A DNA stretch of 64,000 nucleotides, taken from positions 186,001-250,000 of the forward strand of contig NZ_JABWRD020000002.1 of the NCBI RefSeq assembly GCF_014268785.2, written 5' to 3'. The notes beneath the pieces are model-generated. The model was given only the letters and a program-made list of their open reading frames with translations, was not told the origin of the DNA and did no database searches. This document shows positions 43,855 through 55,554 of the stretch, piece after piece (the stretch's first letter is position 1; every line of letters starts with the position of its first letter). A program made the position numbers and the translations under genes. This DNA is from Pseudomonas shirazensis (GTDB taxonomy: Bacteria; Pseudomonadota; Gammaproteobacteria; Pseudomonadales; Pseudomonadaceae).

Positions 43855-44463
43855 ATGACCAACGCTGCCAACGCCGAGCGCCCGCAGCTGCGCTCGCAAC
43901 GCCTGAATCAGGCGACCAACGCTCCACACACCGAGCTCGACGCACTGGTCAAAGCCCACGCGCCGTTTGCCAACCGTGACAACTTTGCCCGCTTCGTGGT
44001 TGCCCAGTACCTGTTTCAGTCCGAGCTGCAGGGGCTGTACAACGATCCGCAGCTGACCCTCATCGTGCCCGACCTGGCCGCCCGCTGCCGCGCCGATCAG
44101 GCTCGCATGGACCTCGTCGACCTCAATACCGAAGTGCCGGCACCCGTGGCTGGCGCGTTGCAGGCGCCGAGCCTGGGCGAGGCACTAGGCTGGATCTTCG
44201 TCTCCGAAGGATCCAAACTGGGCGCCGCTTTTTTGATCAAGCGTGCAGTGGCACTGGAGCTGTCCGACAGCTTTGGCGCACGTCACCTGGGTGAGCCGGC
44301 CGGTGGCCGCGCCGAAGGCTGGAAACAGTTCACGCGCATCCTCGATGGCCTGGAGCTGTCCGCTGAAGAAGACGCAGCCGCCGAGCGTGCTGCAGTCGCC
44401 GCCTTCGAGCGCTTCACCGAGTTGCTCAAGCATGCCTACGCGGCAGAAGTCGCGCCGGCCTGA
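43855..44463 (+). CDS. hemO: Biliverdin-producing heme oxygenase
   Basis: Opens heme to biliverdin, CO and iron in the cytosol. It is 202 aa, of the bacterial HemO/PigA type, with a proximal His at H25 (NAPHTELDALV) and the distal-helix glycines in GWIFVSEGSKLGAAFL. AAGGA precedes the ATG at 43855. It follows the receptor after a repeat element and is terminated by a strong hairpin. Which biliverdin isomer it makes cannot be read here. Confidence 0.93.
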   Translation: MTNAANAERPQLRSQRLNQATNAPHTELDALVKAHAPFANRDNFARFVVAQYLFQSELQGLYNDPQLTLIVPDLAARCRADQARMDLVDLNTEVPAPVAGALQAPSLGEALGWIFVSEGSKLGAAFLIKRAVALELSDSFGARHLGEPAGGRAEGWKQFTRILDGLELSAEEDAAAERAAVAAFERFTELLKHAYAAEVAPA

Positions 44464-44472
44464 TACGCTTTA

Positions 44473-44504
44473 GCCGGTCACCGCGGTGGTGACCGGCCGT
44501 TTTT
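44473..44504 (+). terminator. hemO terminator
   Basis: GCCGGTCACC and GGTGACCGGC, a 10-bp perfect stem with a 5-nt loop, then CG and a T5 run. Confidence 0.93.
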
Positions 44505-44515
44505 GCAGTGAGACC

Positions 44516-44929
44516 ATGACCCAACTTGCCCGCTCGAAACTGACCCGCCTGCTGTACGCGATCCTGGCTTATGTGAGCCTGGGTATCGGCTTGGTGGCGA
44601 TTGTCATTCCGGGCCTGCCGACCACCGAGTTCATTCTGCTTGCAGCCTGGGCCGCGACGCGCAGCTCGCCGCGCCTGAGCGCCTGGCTGGAGAACCATCG
44701 GCTGTTCGGGCCGATCCTGCACAACTGGCGCAACGGCCGGGTGATCCAGCGCCGGGCGAAAATCAGCGCCACCGTGAGCATGCTGATTTGCGCCTGCCTG
44801 ATGCTGACCTTTCTAGAGCACCGTTGGCCGGTGTTTCTGGCCATCGCCGGCATGAGCCTGGGCAACCTGTGGATATGGTCACGCCCGGAGCGCGTTCAGC
44901 CCGCAGCCTCCAACTGCAATGCCGGCTGA
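44516..44929 (+). CDS. YbaN/DUF454-family membrane protein
   Basis: A 137-aa inner-membrane protein with two hydrophobic regions (about 12-45, LAYVSLGIGLVAIVIPGLPTTEF, and 85-115). The GLPTTEFILLAAWAATRSSPR and LENHRLFGPILHNWR segments are the DUF454 signature. The function of the family is unknown. It lies beyond the hemO terminator, so it may have its own promoter or depend on read-through; several bacteria place this family next to iron or heme genes. Confidence 0.85.
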   Translation: MTQLARSKLTRLLYAILAYVSLGIGLVAIVIPGLPTTEFILLAAWAATRSSPRLSAWLENHRLFGPILHNWRNGRVIQRRAKISATVSMLICACLMLTFLEHRWPVFLAIAGMSLGNLWIWSRPERVQPAASNCNAG

Positions 44930-44930
44930 G

Positions 44931-46358
44931 CTAGAGCGTCAACAACCCCGCGTACAGCGCATACGCGGCCACGCCTGCACCTGCCAGCACCGCAGCGAAA
45001 ATCAGCTTTTCCCAGCCGGTGAAGAGCGCCTGGCCCTGCTCGTGCTTGGCCCTTGCAAACAGAATCACCCCTGGCGCATACAGCAACGCCGACAGCAGCA
45101 GGTACTTGAGCCCGCCGGCGTACAACAGCCAGATCGCGTAGACCAGCGCCAGGCCGGCCACCATCAGGTCCTTGCGGCGCAGCCCGGCTTGCTCGGCATA
45201 GCCTTCACCGCGCAGCGCCAGCAGCACAGCATAGGCCGCCGACCACAGGTACGGCACCAGAATCATCGACGACGCCAGATAGATCAGACTGGTGTAGGTA
45301 CCTGCCGAAAACAGCGTGATCAGCAAAAAGCCCTGGATCATGCAGTTGGTCAGCCACAGCGCGTTGGCCGGCACGTGATTGGCGTTCTCGACGGTGAGAA
45401 AACGCGGCATGGTCTTGTCCTTGGCCGTGGCGTAGAGGATCTCTGCACACAACAGCGCCCACGACAGCAGCGCGCCCAGCAGTGACACCGCCAGGCCCAG
45501 GCTGATCAGCAGCGCGCCCCATGGGCCGACGATATGCTCCAGCACCGCTGCCAGCGAGGGGTTCTGCAACCCCGCCAGCTGCGGCTGGGTCATCACCCCA
45601 AGCGACAGCACGTTGACCAGCACCAGCAAGGCGAGCACGCCGAGAAAGCCGATCACAGTCGCCTTGCCCACGTCTGAACGGCGCTGGGCCCGCGCCGAGT
45701 ACACGCTCGCGCCCTCGATGCCGATAAACACGAACACGGTCACCAGCATCATGTTGCGGACCTGCTCCATTACGCTGCCGAACTGCGGGTTGCTAGCGCC
45801 CCAGAGGTCGCGGGTGAAGACTTCGGCACGAAACGCCACGGCGGCAATCACGATGAAAATCAGCAGTGGCACTACCTTGGCCACGGTAGTGATCAGGTTG
45901 ATGAACGCGGCTTCCTTGATCCCACGCAGCACCACAAAGTGCACGCACCAGAGCAACACCGAGGCGCAGCCGATCGCCACCGGCGTATTGCCCTCGCCGA
46001 ACATTGGAAAATAAAACCCCAGGGTGCTGAACAGCAGTACGAAGTAGCCGACGTTGCCCAGCCAGGCGCTGATCCAGTAGCCCCACGCCGAAGAGAAACC
46101 CATGTAGTCGCCAAAGCCGGCCTTGGCGTAGGCATACACCCCCGAGTCGAGTTCGGGTTTGCGGTTGGCCAGGGTCTGGAACACGAACGCCAGCGCCAGC
46201 ATGCCTACGGCGGTGATGCCCCAGCCGATCAACACAGCGCCGGCGTCGGCGCGGGCGGCCATGTTCTGCGGCAGCGAAAAGATCCCGCCACCAATCATCG
46301 AACCCACTACCAGCGCAATCAATGCACCGAGTCGCAGTTTATTTCCAGGCTCGCTCAT
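44931..46358 (-). CDS. Arginine/ornithine antiporter paralogue
   Basis: A 475-aa APC-superfamily antiporter with about 12 helices, opening with [20 protein letters not shown]. By eye roughly three quarters of residues match the divergent arcD at 46785. It would exchange arginine and ornithine or a related pair (agmatine/putrescine, for example). The ATG at 46358 is chosen by alignment with ArcD; the frame extends about 11 codons further without a good ribosome site. Its stop is 1 bp from the stop of the convergent YbaN gene. Confidence 0.88.
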   Translation of the reverse strand: MSEPGNKLRLGALIALVVGSMIGGGIFSLPQNMAARADAGAVLIGWGITAVGMLALAFVFQTLANRKPELDSGVYAYAKAGFGDYMGFSSAWGYWISAWLGNVGYFVLLFSTLGFYFPMFGEGNTPVAIGCASVLLWCVHFVVLRGIKEAAFINLITTVAKVVPLLIFIVIAAVAFRAEVFTRDLWGASNPQFGSVMEQVRNMMLVTVFVFIGIEGASVYSARAQRRSDVGKATVIGFLGVLALLVLVNVLSLGVMTQPQLAGLQNPSLAAVLEHIVGPWGALLISLGLAVSLLGALLSWALLCAEILYATAKDKTMPRFLTVENANHVPANALWLTNCMIQGFLLITLFSAGTYTSLIYLASSMILVPYLWSAAYAVLLALRGEGYAEQAGLRRKDLMVAGLALVYAIWLLYAGGLKYLLLSALLYAPGVILFARAKHEQGQALFTGWEKLIFAAVLAGAGVAAYALYAGLLTL

Positions 46359-46784
46359 TGGGCGCCCACCGTTGGTTGATGTCATCTGCACGCAACAATT
46401 TTGAGTCCATATAAATAGCGCTGCATATGCGCTGTCGCCATTAAACGCTATAGCACTAATAGCAACACTGTCTATAGGCGATCCTGTGCGCCAATGGGAG
46501 GCTGCCGGGCAACTATAGCCTGCTGCAGTAATAATTTTTATTTACGCTGAAAATTTGCCTATCCGGTAAAAGCGGCTAGTTTGAAACATCGCAGGCAGAA
46601 CAGAGTGTTTACTCTACATTGACATGGAGTTGCCGGTGCAAAGGCCTGCAGCAGAGCGGTCGGCACACTCCAGGAGACACGTTGGGCCTTGGCCTTACGT
46701 TGCCATGAACTGATCTACATCAGCGAATGCCGGCGGCGTCAGGTTTACCATGACGTCAACTTTCTCCTGGTACGGAGTCGTTAA
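46359..46784. promoter_or_regulatory. 426-bp divergent control region of the two arcD genes
   Basis: No gene fits here. On the arcDABC side an ANR box and matching -10 are visible. On the paralogue side I see no ANR box. A short inverted repeat GAGTGTTTACTC and the tract GCTATAGCACTAATAGC are present but unassigned. Confidence 0.7.
46710..46723 (+). promoter_or_regulatory. ANR (FNR-type) box of arcDABC
   Basis: CTGATCTACATCAG fits TTGAT-N4-ATCAA except for the outer base pair. A -10-like TACCAT at 46746-46751 puts a start near 46758, placing the box centre at about -41.5, the class II FNR position. ANR control of arcDABC is known in P. aeruginosa. Confidence 0.8.
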
Positions 46785-48212
46785 ATGTCTGATTCTCCCG
46801 AAAAACTTAAACTCGGCGCACTGGTCGCACTTGTGGTCGGCTCGATGATTGGTGGCGGGATATTTTCCCTCCCGCAAAACATGGCCGCCAGTGCCGGTGT
46901 TGGCGCGGTATTGATTGGCTGGGCAATTACCGCAGTGGGCATGTTGACCCTGGCGTTCGTATTCCAGACCCTGGCCAATCGCAAGCCCGATCTGGACGGT
47001 GGGGTATATGCCTACGCCAAGGCTGGATTTGGTGACTACATGGGCTTTTCCTCAGCCTGGGGTTACTGGATCAGTGCCTGGCTGGGCAACGTCGGTTACT
47101 TCGTGCTGTTGTTCAGCACGCTCGGTTATTTCTTCCCGGTATTTGGCGAAGGCAACACGCCGGCGGCGGTGATCGGCGCCTCGATCCTGCTCTGGGCCGT
47201 GCATTTTCTGGTGCTGCGCGGGATCAAGGAAGCCGCCTTCATCAACCTGGTGACGACCATCGCCAAGGTGGTGCCGCTGGCCTTGTTCGCGCTGATCTGC
47301 CTGTTCGCGTTCAAGCTCGACGTGATCACCGCCGACATCTGGGCGGTCGGCTCGCCGGACCTGGGCAGCGTGATGAACCAGGTGCGCAACATGATGCTGG
47401 TCACCGTGTGGGTGTTCATCGGCATCGAGGGCGCGAGCATCTTCTCCTCGCGTGCAGAAAAACGCGCCGACGTCGGCAAGGCCACGGTAATCGGCTTTAT
47501 CACCGTGCTGCTGTTCCTGGTGCTGATCAACGTGCTGTCGATGGGCGTGATGACCCAACCGGAACTGGCCAAGCTGCAGAACCCGTCGATGGCGGCAGTG
47601 CTTGAGCATGTGGTCGGCCACTGGGGCGCGGTGCTGATCAGCGTCGGCCTGATCATCTCGCTGCTCGGGGCGTTGCTGTCGTGGGTGCTGCTGTGCGCCG
47701 AGATCATGTTCGCGGCGGCCAAGGACCACACCATGCCGGAGTTTCTCCGCCGCGAAAACGCCAACCATGTCCCGACCAACGCCCTTTGGCTGACCAACGC
47801 GATGGTGCAGGTGTTCCTGATCATCACCCTGTTCTCGGCCAGCACCTACCTGTCGCTGATCTACCTCGCCACCTCGATGATCCTGGTGCCCTACCTATGG
47901 TCGGCGGCCTACGGCTTTCTCATGGCGCTGCGCGGCGAAACCTACGAACAAGCACCCGGTGAGCGGCGCAAGGACCTGTTGATCGGCGCCATCGCCCTGA
48001 TCTACGCGATCTGGCTGCTGTATGCCGGTGGCATGAAGTACCTGCTGCTGTCGGCGCTGCTGTATGCGCCTGGGGCGATCCTGTTCGCCAAGGCCAAGCG
48101 TGAACTGGGGCAACCGATCTTCACCAGCATGGAGAAGCTGATCTTCGCCGCGGTAGTCGTCGGCGCGCTGGTGGCGGCCTACGGCCTGTATGACGGTTTC
48201 CTGACCCTTTAA
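46785..48212 (+). CDS. arcD: Arginine/ornithine antiporter
   Basis: Exchanges external arginine for internal ornithine so the deiminase pathway needs no energy for uptake. It is 475 aa, with about 12 TM helices and the start [19 protein letters not shown]. It is first in arcDABC, 31 bp before arcA and downstream of an ANR box. Confidence 0.95.
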   Translation: MSDSPEKLKLGALVALVVGSMIGGGIFSLPQNMAASAGVGAVLIGWAITAVGMLTLAFVFQTLANRKPDLDGGVYAYAKAGFGDYMGFSSAWGYWISAWLGNVGYFVLLFSTLGYFFPVFGEGNTPAAVIGASILLWAVHFLVLRGIKEAAFINLVTTIAKVVPLALFALICLFAFKLDVITADIWAVGSPDLGSVMNQVRNMMLVTVWVFIGIEGASIFSSRAEKRADVGKATVIGFITVLLFLVLINVLSMGVMTQPELAKLQNPSMAAVLEHVVGHWGAVLISVGLIISLLGALLSWVLLCAEIMFAAAKDHTMPEFLRRENANHVPTNALWLTNAMVQVFLIITLFSASTYLSLIYLATSMILVPYLWSAAYGFLMALRGETYEQAPGERRKDLLIGAIALIYAIWLLYAGGMKYLLLSALLYAPGAILFAKAKRELGQPIFTSMEKLIFAAVVVGALVAAYGLYDGFLTL

Positions 48213-48243
48213 TCACCGAATCTGCATTATGGAGGCAATCACC

Positions 48244-49500
48244 ATGTCCACCGAAAACCTCAAGTACGGCGTCCATTCCGAAGCCGGCAAACTGCGCAAA
48301 GTGATGGTCTGCTCACCAGGCCTGGCGCATCAGCGGCTGACTCCAAGCAACTGCGACGAGCTGCTGTTTGACGATGTTATCTGGGTCAACCAGGCCAAGC
48401 GCGACCACTTCGACTTTGTCACCAAGATGCGCGAGCGCGGCATCGAAGTGCTGGAAATGCACAACCTGCTTACCGAGACCGTGCAAATCCCCGAAGCCCT
48501 GAAGTGGATCCTCGACCGCAAGATCACCGCCGACACCGTCGGCCTGGGCCTGACCAACGAAGTGCGCAGCTGGCTCGAAGGCATGGAGCCGCGCCGTCTG
48601 GCCGAGTTTCTGATTGGCGGCGTGGCCGGCGAAGACCTGCCCGAAAGCGAAGGCGCCAGCGTGATCAAGATGTACCGCGACTACCTCGGTCACTCCAGCT
48701 TCCTCCTCGACCCGCTGCCCAACACCCAGTTCACCCGCGACACCACCTGCTGGATCTACGGCGGCGTCACGCTGAACCCGATGTATTGGCCAGCGCGCCG
48801 TCAGGAAACCCTGCTGACCACCGCCATCTACAAGTTCCACCCACAGTTCACCAGCGCCGACTTCGAAATCTGGTACGGCGACCCTGACCAGGACCATGGC
48901 AAGTCCACCCTGGAAGGCGGCGACGTCATGCCGATCGGCAACGGCGTGGTCTTGATCGGCATGGGTGAGCGCACTTCGCGCCAGGCCATCGGCCAACTGG
49001 CGCAGTCGCTGTTCGCCAAGGGCGCGGTAGAAAAAGTAGTGGTCGCCGGCCTGCCCAAATCTCGCGCGGCGATGCACCTGGACACCGTGTTCAGCTTCTG
49101 CGACCGCGACCTGGTCACGGTCTTCCCGGAAGTAGTCAAAGAGATTGTGCCGTTCGTGATCCGTCAGGACAGCAGCAAGCCGTATGGCCTGGACGTGCGC
49201 CGCGAGCACAAGAGCTTCATCGAAGTGGTCGCCGAGTCGCTCAATCTGAAAGAGCTGCGCGTGGTGGAAACCGGCGGCAACGCCTTTGCCGCCGAGCGCG
49301 AGCAGTGGGATGACGGCAACAACGTGGTCGCGCTCGAGCCTGGTGTGGTCATCGGCTACGACCGCAATACCTATACCAATACCCTGCTGCGCAAGGCTGG
49401 AGTGGAGGTCATCACCATCAGTGCCGGCGAACTCGGCCGTGGCCGTGGCGGCGGCCACTGCATGACCTGCCCGATCATCCGCGACCCTATCGATTACTGA
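48244..49500 (+). CDS. arcA: Arginine deiminase
   Basis: Hydrolyses arginine to citrulline and ammonia. It is 418 aa, with nucleophile C406 in GGHCMTCPI and Asp/Glu/His residues in [22 protein letters not shown] and [14 protein letters not shown] is 8 nt before the ATG at 48244. It is second in arcDABC. Confidence 0.98.
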   Translation: MSTENLKYGVHSEAGKLRKVMVCSPGLAHQRLTPSNCDELLFDDVIWVNQAKRDHFDFVTKMRERGIEVLEMHNLLTETVQIPEALKWILDRKITADTVGLGLTNEVRSWLEGMEPRRLAEFLIGGVAGEDLPESEGASVIKMYRDYLGHSSFLLDPLPNTQFTRDTTCWIYGGVTLNPMYWPARRQETLLTTAIYKFHPQFTSADFEIWYGDPDQDHGKSTLEGGDVMPIGNGVVLIGMGERTSRQAIGQLAQSLFAKGAVEKVVVAGLPKSRAAMHLDTVFSFCDRDLVTVFPEVVKEIVPFVIRQDSSKPYGLDVRREHKSFIEVVAESLNLKELRVVETGGNAFAAEREQWDDGNNVVALEPGVVIGYDRNTYTNTLLRKAGVEVITISAGELGRGRGGGHCMTCPIIRDPIDY

Positions 49501-49512
49501 AATAGCCAGCAC

Positions 49513-49542
49513 CCCGGCCGCGCTCACCAGGCGCCGGCCGGG
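49513..49542 (+). other. Intercistronic hairpin arcA-arcB
   Basis: CCCGGCCG and CGGCCGGG form an 8-bp GC stem without a U-run. Processing between arc genes is known; this is a candidate for it. Confidence 0.55.
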
Positions 49543-49570
49543 TACCTCACCGAATCCAAGGAGAACTGTC

Positions 49571-50581
49571 ATGGCGTTCAACATCCACAACCGCAACCTG
49601 CTCAGCCTGGAACATCACACCACGCGCGAGCTGCGCTACCTGCTCGACCTGTCCCGCGACCTCAAGCGCGCCAAGTACACCGGCACCGAGCAGCAGCACC
49701 TGAAGGGCAACAACATTGCCCTGATCTTCGAAAAGACCTCGACCCGCACCCGCTGCGCGTTCGAAGTGGCCGCCTACGACCAAGGCGCCAATGTCACCTA
49801 CATCGACCCCAATTCGTCGCAGATCGGCCACAAGGAAAGCATGAAGGACACCGCACGGGTGCTCGGGCGCATGTACGACGCCATCGAGTACCGCGGTTTC
49901 AAGCAGGAGATCGTCGAAGAGCTGGCCAAGTTTGCCGGGGTACCGGTGTTCAACGGCCTGACCGATGAATACCACCCTACCCAGATGATCGCCGACGTGC
50001 TGACCATGCGCGAAAACAGCGACAAGCCGATCCACGACATCAGCTACGCCTACCTGGGCGACGCCCGCAACAACATGGGCAACTCGCTGCTGCTGATCGG
50101 CGCCAAGCTCGGCATGGACGTGCGCATTGCCGCGCCCAAGGCGCTGTGGCCGCACGATGATCTGGTCGAACGCTGCCACAAATACGCCGAAGAAAGCGGC
50201 GCGCGCATCACCCTCACCGAAGACCCGAAAGCGGCGGTAAAAGGCGTCGATTTCGTCCATACCGACGTTTGGGTATCGATGGGCGAGCCAGTCGAAGCCT
50301 GGGGCGAACGCATTCAGCAACTGCTGCCGTACCAGGTCAACGCCGAGCTGATGAAGGCCACCGGCAACCCGCGGGCCAAGTTCATGCACTGCCTGCCGGC
50401 GTTCCACAACTCCGACACTAAAGTCGGCAAGCAGATCGCCGAGCAGTACCCGCACCTGGCCAACGGTATCGAAGTGACCGACGACGTATTCGAGTCGCCG
50501 GCCTGCATTGCCTTCGAGCAGGCGGAAAACCGCATGCACACGATCAAGGCGATCCTGGTCTCGACCCTGGCTGATCTCTGA
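49571..50581 (+). CDS. arcB: Ornithine carbamoyltransferase, catabolic
   Basis: In this operon it splits citrulline with phosphate into ornithine and carbamoyl phosphate. It is 336 aa, with the carbamoyl-phosphate motif STRTR ([12 protein letters not shown]), [10 protein letters not shown] and the HCLPAFH motif with the reactive Cys. The length and operon position indicate the catabolic form rather than ArgF. AAGGAG lies before the ATG. Confidence 0.97.
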   Translation: MAFNIHNRNLLSLEHHTTRELRYLLDLSRDLKRAKYTGTEQQHLKGNNIALIFEKTSTRTRCAFEVAAYDQGANVTYIDPNSSQIGHKESMKDTARVLGRMYDAIEYRGFKQEIVEELAKFAGVPVFNGLTDEYHPTQMIADVLTMRENSDKPIHDISYAYLGDARNNMGNSLLLIGAKLGMDVRIAAPKALWPHDDLVERCHKYAEESGARITLTEDPKAAVKGVDFVHTDVWVSMGEPVEAWGERIQQLLPYQVNAELMKATGNPRAKFMHCLPAFHNSDTKVGKQIAEQYPHLANGIEVTDDVFESPACIAFEQAENRMHTIKAILVSTLADL

Positions 50582-50687
50582 CCGACCCGCTGGGCTGGCG
50601 TGGCCGTTGCGAGGTGAATTGCTGCTTTTCCACGTTCACCCGCAGCGGCCAAGCCGTCTGCTCCTCTCTGCCAAAGGACACTTGACC

Positions 50688-51617
50688 ATGCGTATCGTTG
50701 TTGCACTGGGCGGCAACGCCCTGCTCCGCCGAGGCGAGCCTCTGACCGCTGACAATCAGCGAAGCAACATCCGCACCGCCACCGAACAGATCGCCAAGAT
50801 CCACCCCGGCAATGAACTGGTCATCGCCCACGGCAACGGCCCACAGGTCGGTTTGCTGTCGCTGCAGGCCCAGGCCTACAAGCCGGACGAAGCCTACCCG
50901 CTGGACGTGCTTGGCGCTGAAACCGAAGGCATGATCGGCTACATGATCGAACAGGAGCTGGGCAACCTGCTCGACTTCGAAGTGCCGTTCGCCACCCTGC
51001 TCACCCAGGTCGAAGTCGACGCCAACGACCCGGCCTTCAAGGACCCGACCAAGTTCATCGGCCCGGTCTACAGCAAGGAGGACGCCGAGCGTCTGGCCAA
51101 GGACAAGGGATGGGTGGTCAAGCCTGACGGCGACAAATTCCGCCGGGTAGTCGCCAGCCCGAAACCCAAGCGCATCTTCGAAATCCGTCCGATCAAATGG
51201 TTGCTGGAAAAACGCAGCATCGTGATCTGCGCCGGTGGCGGCGGCATCCCCACCATGTACGATGACAACCGCAAGCTCAAAGGCATCGAAGCGGTGATAG
51301 ACAAGGACCTGTGTTCGGCCCTGCTGGCTGAACAGCTGGACGCTGACCTGCTGGTCATCGCCACCGACGTCAACGCCGCGTATGTCGACTTCAACAAGCC
51401 CACGCAGAAGGCGATTGCCCAGGCTCACCCGGATGAACTGGAGCGGCTTGGCTTTGCCGCAGGCTCGATGGGACCCAAGGTGCAGGCTGCCTGCGACTTC
51501 GCCCGCAACACCGGCAAGGTCGCGGTGATTGGTTCGCTGGCCGACATCGAAGAGATCGTCAAAGGCAGTGCCGGCACCCGAGTGTCCACCGCCAAGCCTG
51601 GAATAAGCTACCGTTGA
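50688..51617 (+). CDS. arcC: Carbamate kinase
   Basis: Transfers the phosphate of carbamoyl phosphate to ADP, the ATP-yielding step of the pathway. It is 309 aa, an amino-acid-kinase fold with [21 protein letters not shown] and [15 protein letters not shown] precedes the ATG at 50688. The long ORF from 50508 overlaps arcB and is not the real start. It is last in arcDABC before a terminator. Confidence 0.97.
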   Translation: MRIVVALGGNALLRRGEPLTADNQRSNIRTATEQIAKIHPGNELVIAHGNGPQVGLLSLQAQAYKPDEAYPLDVLGAETEGMIGYMIEQELGNLLDFEVPFATLLTQVEVDANDPAFKDPTKFIGPVYSKEDAERLAKDKGWVVKPDGDKFRRVVASPKPKRIFEIRPIKWLLEKRSIVICAGGGGIPTMYDDNRKLKGIEAVIDKDLCSALLAEQLDADLLVIATDVNAAYVDFNKPTQKAIAQAHPDELERLGFAAGSMGPKVQAACDFARNTGKVAVIGSLADIEEIVKGSAGTRVSTAKPGISYR

Positions 51618-51625
51618 TTGCAGTT

Positions 51626-51651
51626 GGCGGGTGCCGGTCGCCCGCCGTTTT
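51626..51651 (+). terminator. arcDABC terminator
   Basis: GGCGGG and CCCGCC stem followed by GTTTT, 8 bp after the arcC stop. Confidence 0.8.
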
Positions 51652-51673
51652 CACACCTTTGCGAGGAGCTATC

Positions 51674-52042
51674 ATGGCCAAGTTCGAGCCAGGTCACGTG
51701 CATATCGAGCGCATGGCGCTGCACAACCAGGATCACAGCTACGACCTCAACATCAACTACGAAGTGGCCACGGACCCCAAGGACGGCGCCGGCATCCAGT
51801 TTCATATGCACGGCAGCATCGAAGGCAAGCCGGTCGAGGAGACGTTCTTTCTGGCCAAGGATCAGGTCCTGCCGAGCTTTCTCAGCATCGCCACGCGCAA
51901 GGCCCAGAGCTACATGCCGCAGCCGAAAAAATTCGAGAGCATGGGCTCGTCGCACAAAATCTATGACCTGATGTTTGAAGACATCCGCCAGAAGCTTGCG
52001 GTCAAATCCGGCGACTGCGTCAAGCCTGAGCACCTGGAATAG
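51674..52042 (+). CDS. DUF5064-like small protein
   Basis: A 122-aa soluble protein starting at ATG 51674 after GAGGAGCT. It has no signal peptide or TM, a beta-rich N-half (HVHIERMALHNQDHSYDLNINYEV) and a helical end. It resembles the Pseudomonas family DUF5064 from memory, function unknown. It lies just beyond the arc terminator, so it may be transcribed with arc by read-through or from its own promoter. Confidence 0.65.
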   Translation: MAKFEPGHVHIERMALHNQDHSYDLNINYEVATDPKDGAGIQFHMHGSIEGKPVEETFFLAKDQVLPSFLSIATRKAQSYMPQPKKFESMGSSHKIYDLMFEDIRQKLAVKSGDCVKPEHLE

Positions 52043-52151
52043 CCTTTACGGCGACAGTACCGCCGGCAGTTTTGTTGATGCACAAGGCTTGAAGCCTGAG
52101 GCGGGCGCGGCATACTGAGCGCCTCTGCGGCCACAGCCTTGTACGCTCCCC

Positions 52152-53660
<1,509 letters not shown>

Positions 53661-53760
53661 CGTTCGACCACTGGTCGCGTTGATCGCGCATGCACTCCAA
53701 CTCCCGCGGATGGGCTCCTTCCAATATCAGGAGTCTTCAATCTCAACAGGAGTACTGACC

Positions 53761-54618
53761 ATGCGCGATTACCCGACCCCGCCGTTCCCGACACAACCGC
53801 AGGCCGTCCCCGGCGAGCAACAGAAGATGCAACCGGCCCCTGATAGCGGTGAGCACAGCTACAAAGGCAGTGGCCGCCTGCAGGGCAAGATCGCCCTGAT
53901 TACAGGCGGCGACAGCGGCATCGGCCGCGCCGTGGCGATTGCCTATGCCCGTGAAGGCGCCGACGTTGCCATCGCTTATCTGAATGAACACGAAGACGCC
54001 CAGGAAACTGCCCGCTGGGTCGAACAGGCTGGCCGCCAGTGCCTGCTGCTGCCAGGCGATCTGGCGCACAAGGCGGTGTGCTACGAAATTGTCGACAAGA
54101 CGGTGGAGAAGTTTGGCCGCATCGACATCCTGATCAACAATGCCGCGTTCCAGATGTCCCACGAAAACCTTGAAGACATCACCGATGACGAGTGGGTGAT
54201 GACCTTCGACGTGAACATCACGGCCATGTTCCGCATCTGCCAGCGCGCGCTGCCGTCGATGGCCAAGGGCAGTTCGATCATCAATACCAGTTCGATCAAT
54301 TCCGACTCACCCAAGCCTACCCTGCTGCCCTACGCCACCACCAAAGGCGCGATCGCCAACTTCACCGCAGGCCTGGCGCAGATGCTGGGCAGCAAGGGCA
54401 TTCGCGTAAACAGCGTCGCACCTGGCCCGATCTGGACACCATTGATCCCGGCGACCATGCCGCTCGAACAGGTCAGCGAATTCGGTACGCAAACGCCGAT
54501 GGGCCGCCCTGGCCAGCCGGTCGAAGTCGCCCCGATCTATGTGCTGCTGGGCTCGGATGAGGCCAGCTACATTTCCGGTTCGCGCTATGGCGTGACCGGC
54601 GGTAAGCCCATCCTGTAA
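53761..54618 (+). CDS. SDR-family oxidoreductase
   Basis: A 285-aa short-chain dehydrogenase of the YghA/YdaD-like group, with an extended N-terminus (about 40 residues, Pro/Gln-rich). Cofactor loop TGGDSGIGR, NNAA, and the catalytic Ser and YxxxK (YATTK). The C-terminus has SGSRYGVTGGKPIL. CAGGAG lies about 9 nt before the ATG at 53761. Relatives are general-stress proteins in several bacteria; the substrate is unknown. Confidence 0.9.
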   Translation: MRDYPTPPFPTQPQAVPGEQQKMQPAPDSGEHSYKGSGRLQGKIALITGGDSGIGRAVAIAYAREGADVAIAYLNEHEDAQETARWVEQAGRQCLLLPGDLAHKAVCYEIVDKTVEKFGRIDILINNAAFQMSHENLEDITDDEWVMTFDVNITAMFRICQRALPSMAKGSSIINTSSINSDSPKPTLLPYATTKGAIANFTAGLAQMLGSKGIRVNSVAPGPIWTPLIPATMPLEQVSEFGTQTPMGRPGQPVEVAPIYVLLGSDEASYISGSRYGVTGGKPIL

Positions 54619-54632
54619 ACCCCGCAAAAAAA

Positions 54633-54667
54633 GCGGCGCGCATCCCGAGAGATGCGCGCCGCTTTTT
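54633..54667. terminator. Bidirectional terminator
   Basis: GCGGCGCGCATC and GATGCGCGCCGC, a 12-bp stem with A-run before and T-run after. It closes both the SDR gene and the opposite-strand small gene. Confidence 0.93.
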
Positions 54668-54672
54668 CATTT

Positions 54673-54837
54673 TTATTTGCGCTGCTGGTCTTCCTGGCGT
54701 GCTGTTTTCTGCGCGGTCGAGTCATGCTCAGTGCCCGTCGAGCCGTCTGGCCGGCGTGCATCGTTGTCGCGCTCGGCCTCTCCTGCGGGCTTGCTCGGTG
54801 TTTGTTGCTGGTGTTGTTTATCGGCGGGGTTGCGCAT
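54673..54837 (-). CDS. Small hydrophilic, probably disordered protein
   Basis: A 54-aa protein starting MRNPADKQHQQ, rich in Gln, Lys, Glu, Asp and Pro with no hydrophobic segment, so likely unstructured. TAGGAG precedes the ATG at 54837. It lies 11 bp after the PLDc_N-like gene on the same strand and ends at the bidirectional terminator, suggesting a two-gene unit. Function unknown; small stress-induced proteins with this composition are common. Confidence 0.65.
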   Translation of the reverse strand: MRNPADKQHQQQTPSKPAGEAERDNDARRPDGSTGTEHDSTAQKTARQEDQQRK

Positions 54838-54848
54838 ACTTTTTTCTC

Positions 54849-55085
54849 CTAGCCTTTGCTGTGGTCGGGTGATGAGGGGCCCGTGCCGCGCTTGATCCCA
54901 CGTGGCCCGGCAATGCCCCAAATAGCCAGGCCAATTACCGGCAGGACGACCAGCAGCAACGCCCACATGATCTTGGTGGCGTCAGCCTTGTCACTGCGAA
55001 ACACACTGACGATGGCCCACAGGTCAAGCAGCAGGATGATTGCCGCTACGGCAATCCAGAAGTACGTGAGTAGGTCAGCGGACAT
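54849..55085 (-). CDS. Small membrane protein, PLDc_N-like
   Basis: A 78-aa protein with two TM helices (about 4-28, LLTYFWIAVAAIILLLDLWAI, and 42-62, WALLLVVLPVIGLAIWGI) and a GPRG ending. This is the hairpin seen in the PLDc_N domain that precedes cardiolipin synthases, here alone. Function unknown. The ATG at 55085 is the first after a short leader; the frame opens to 55106. Confidence 0.75.
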   Translation of the reverse strand: MSADLLTYFWIAVAAIILLLDLWAIVSVFRSDKADATKIMWALLLVVLPVIGLAIWGIAGPRGIKRGTGPSSPDHSKG

Positions 55086-55554
55086 AAGCTTCGACTCCCG
55101 TTGCAATGGATTGAGTGATTGCGCTCAGCGCGTTGTTCATCAGTGGACGGTTTGCCCTACCGCGACGTCTGCGGTTGGCAACGCCTGACTGCGCGGCATG
55201 TCATTGGGCAGCAAACTGCCCACGCCGAACACAGTCCTCAGGCTTAGGTCAGGCTTTGTCAGACGCTGGGCGATACCGCAGCACAGCGTCACCTACCTAT
55301 TGGGAGAAAATCGGTTAAAGATCGTGCCCGTATTTTTATCAAAGCAAGACGAATGGTCAGGTAATGAAAGTTCAAAAATTGAATTCAACTAACGCTGCAC
55401 TAATCGTTAGCGCGCCGATTACCCGGTGCCGTTATGAGCGCGCCAACCTAACCAGACTGTAATGGCCAACTCACCCTCGCGTTAACTTCGCCTGGTTAAT
55501 CTGCATGCGAGAGAAACCGCCGTTCCCGGCAGGTTGACGATAGCGAGGTTAATT
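55086..55554. other. 469-bp gene-free interval
   Basis: Divergent promoter region of the small membrane gene and the small secreted-protein gene. It contains CTAACG-N10-CGTTAG (55389-55410) and TTAAC-N8-GTTAA (55482-55499), inverted repeats that could be operators. I see no convincing gene and could not assign a regulator. Confidence 0.5.

Noticed and set aside
46433..46448. Possible ArgR site before the arcD paralogue
   Set aside because: TGTCGC is present, but the downstream half does not fit the recalled TGTCGC-N8-AA pattern.
55389..55410. CTAACG-N10-CGTTAG as a terminator
   Set aside because: It lies upstream of both flanking genes and lacks a T-run; kept only as an unassigned inverted repeat.
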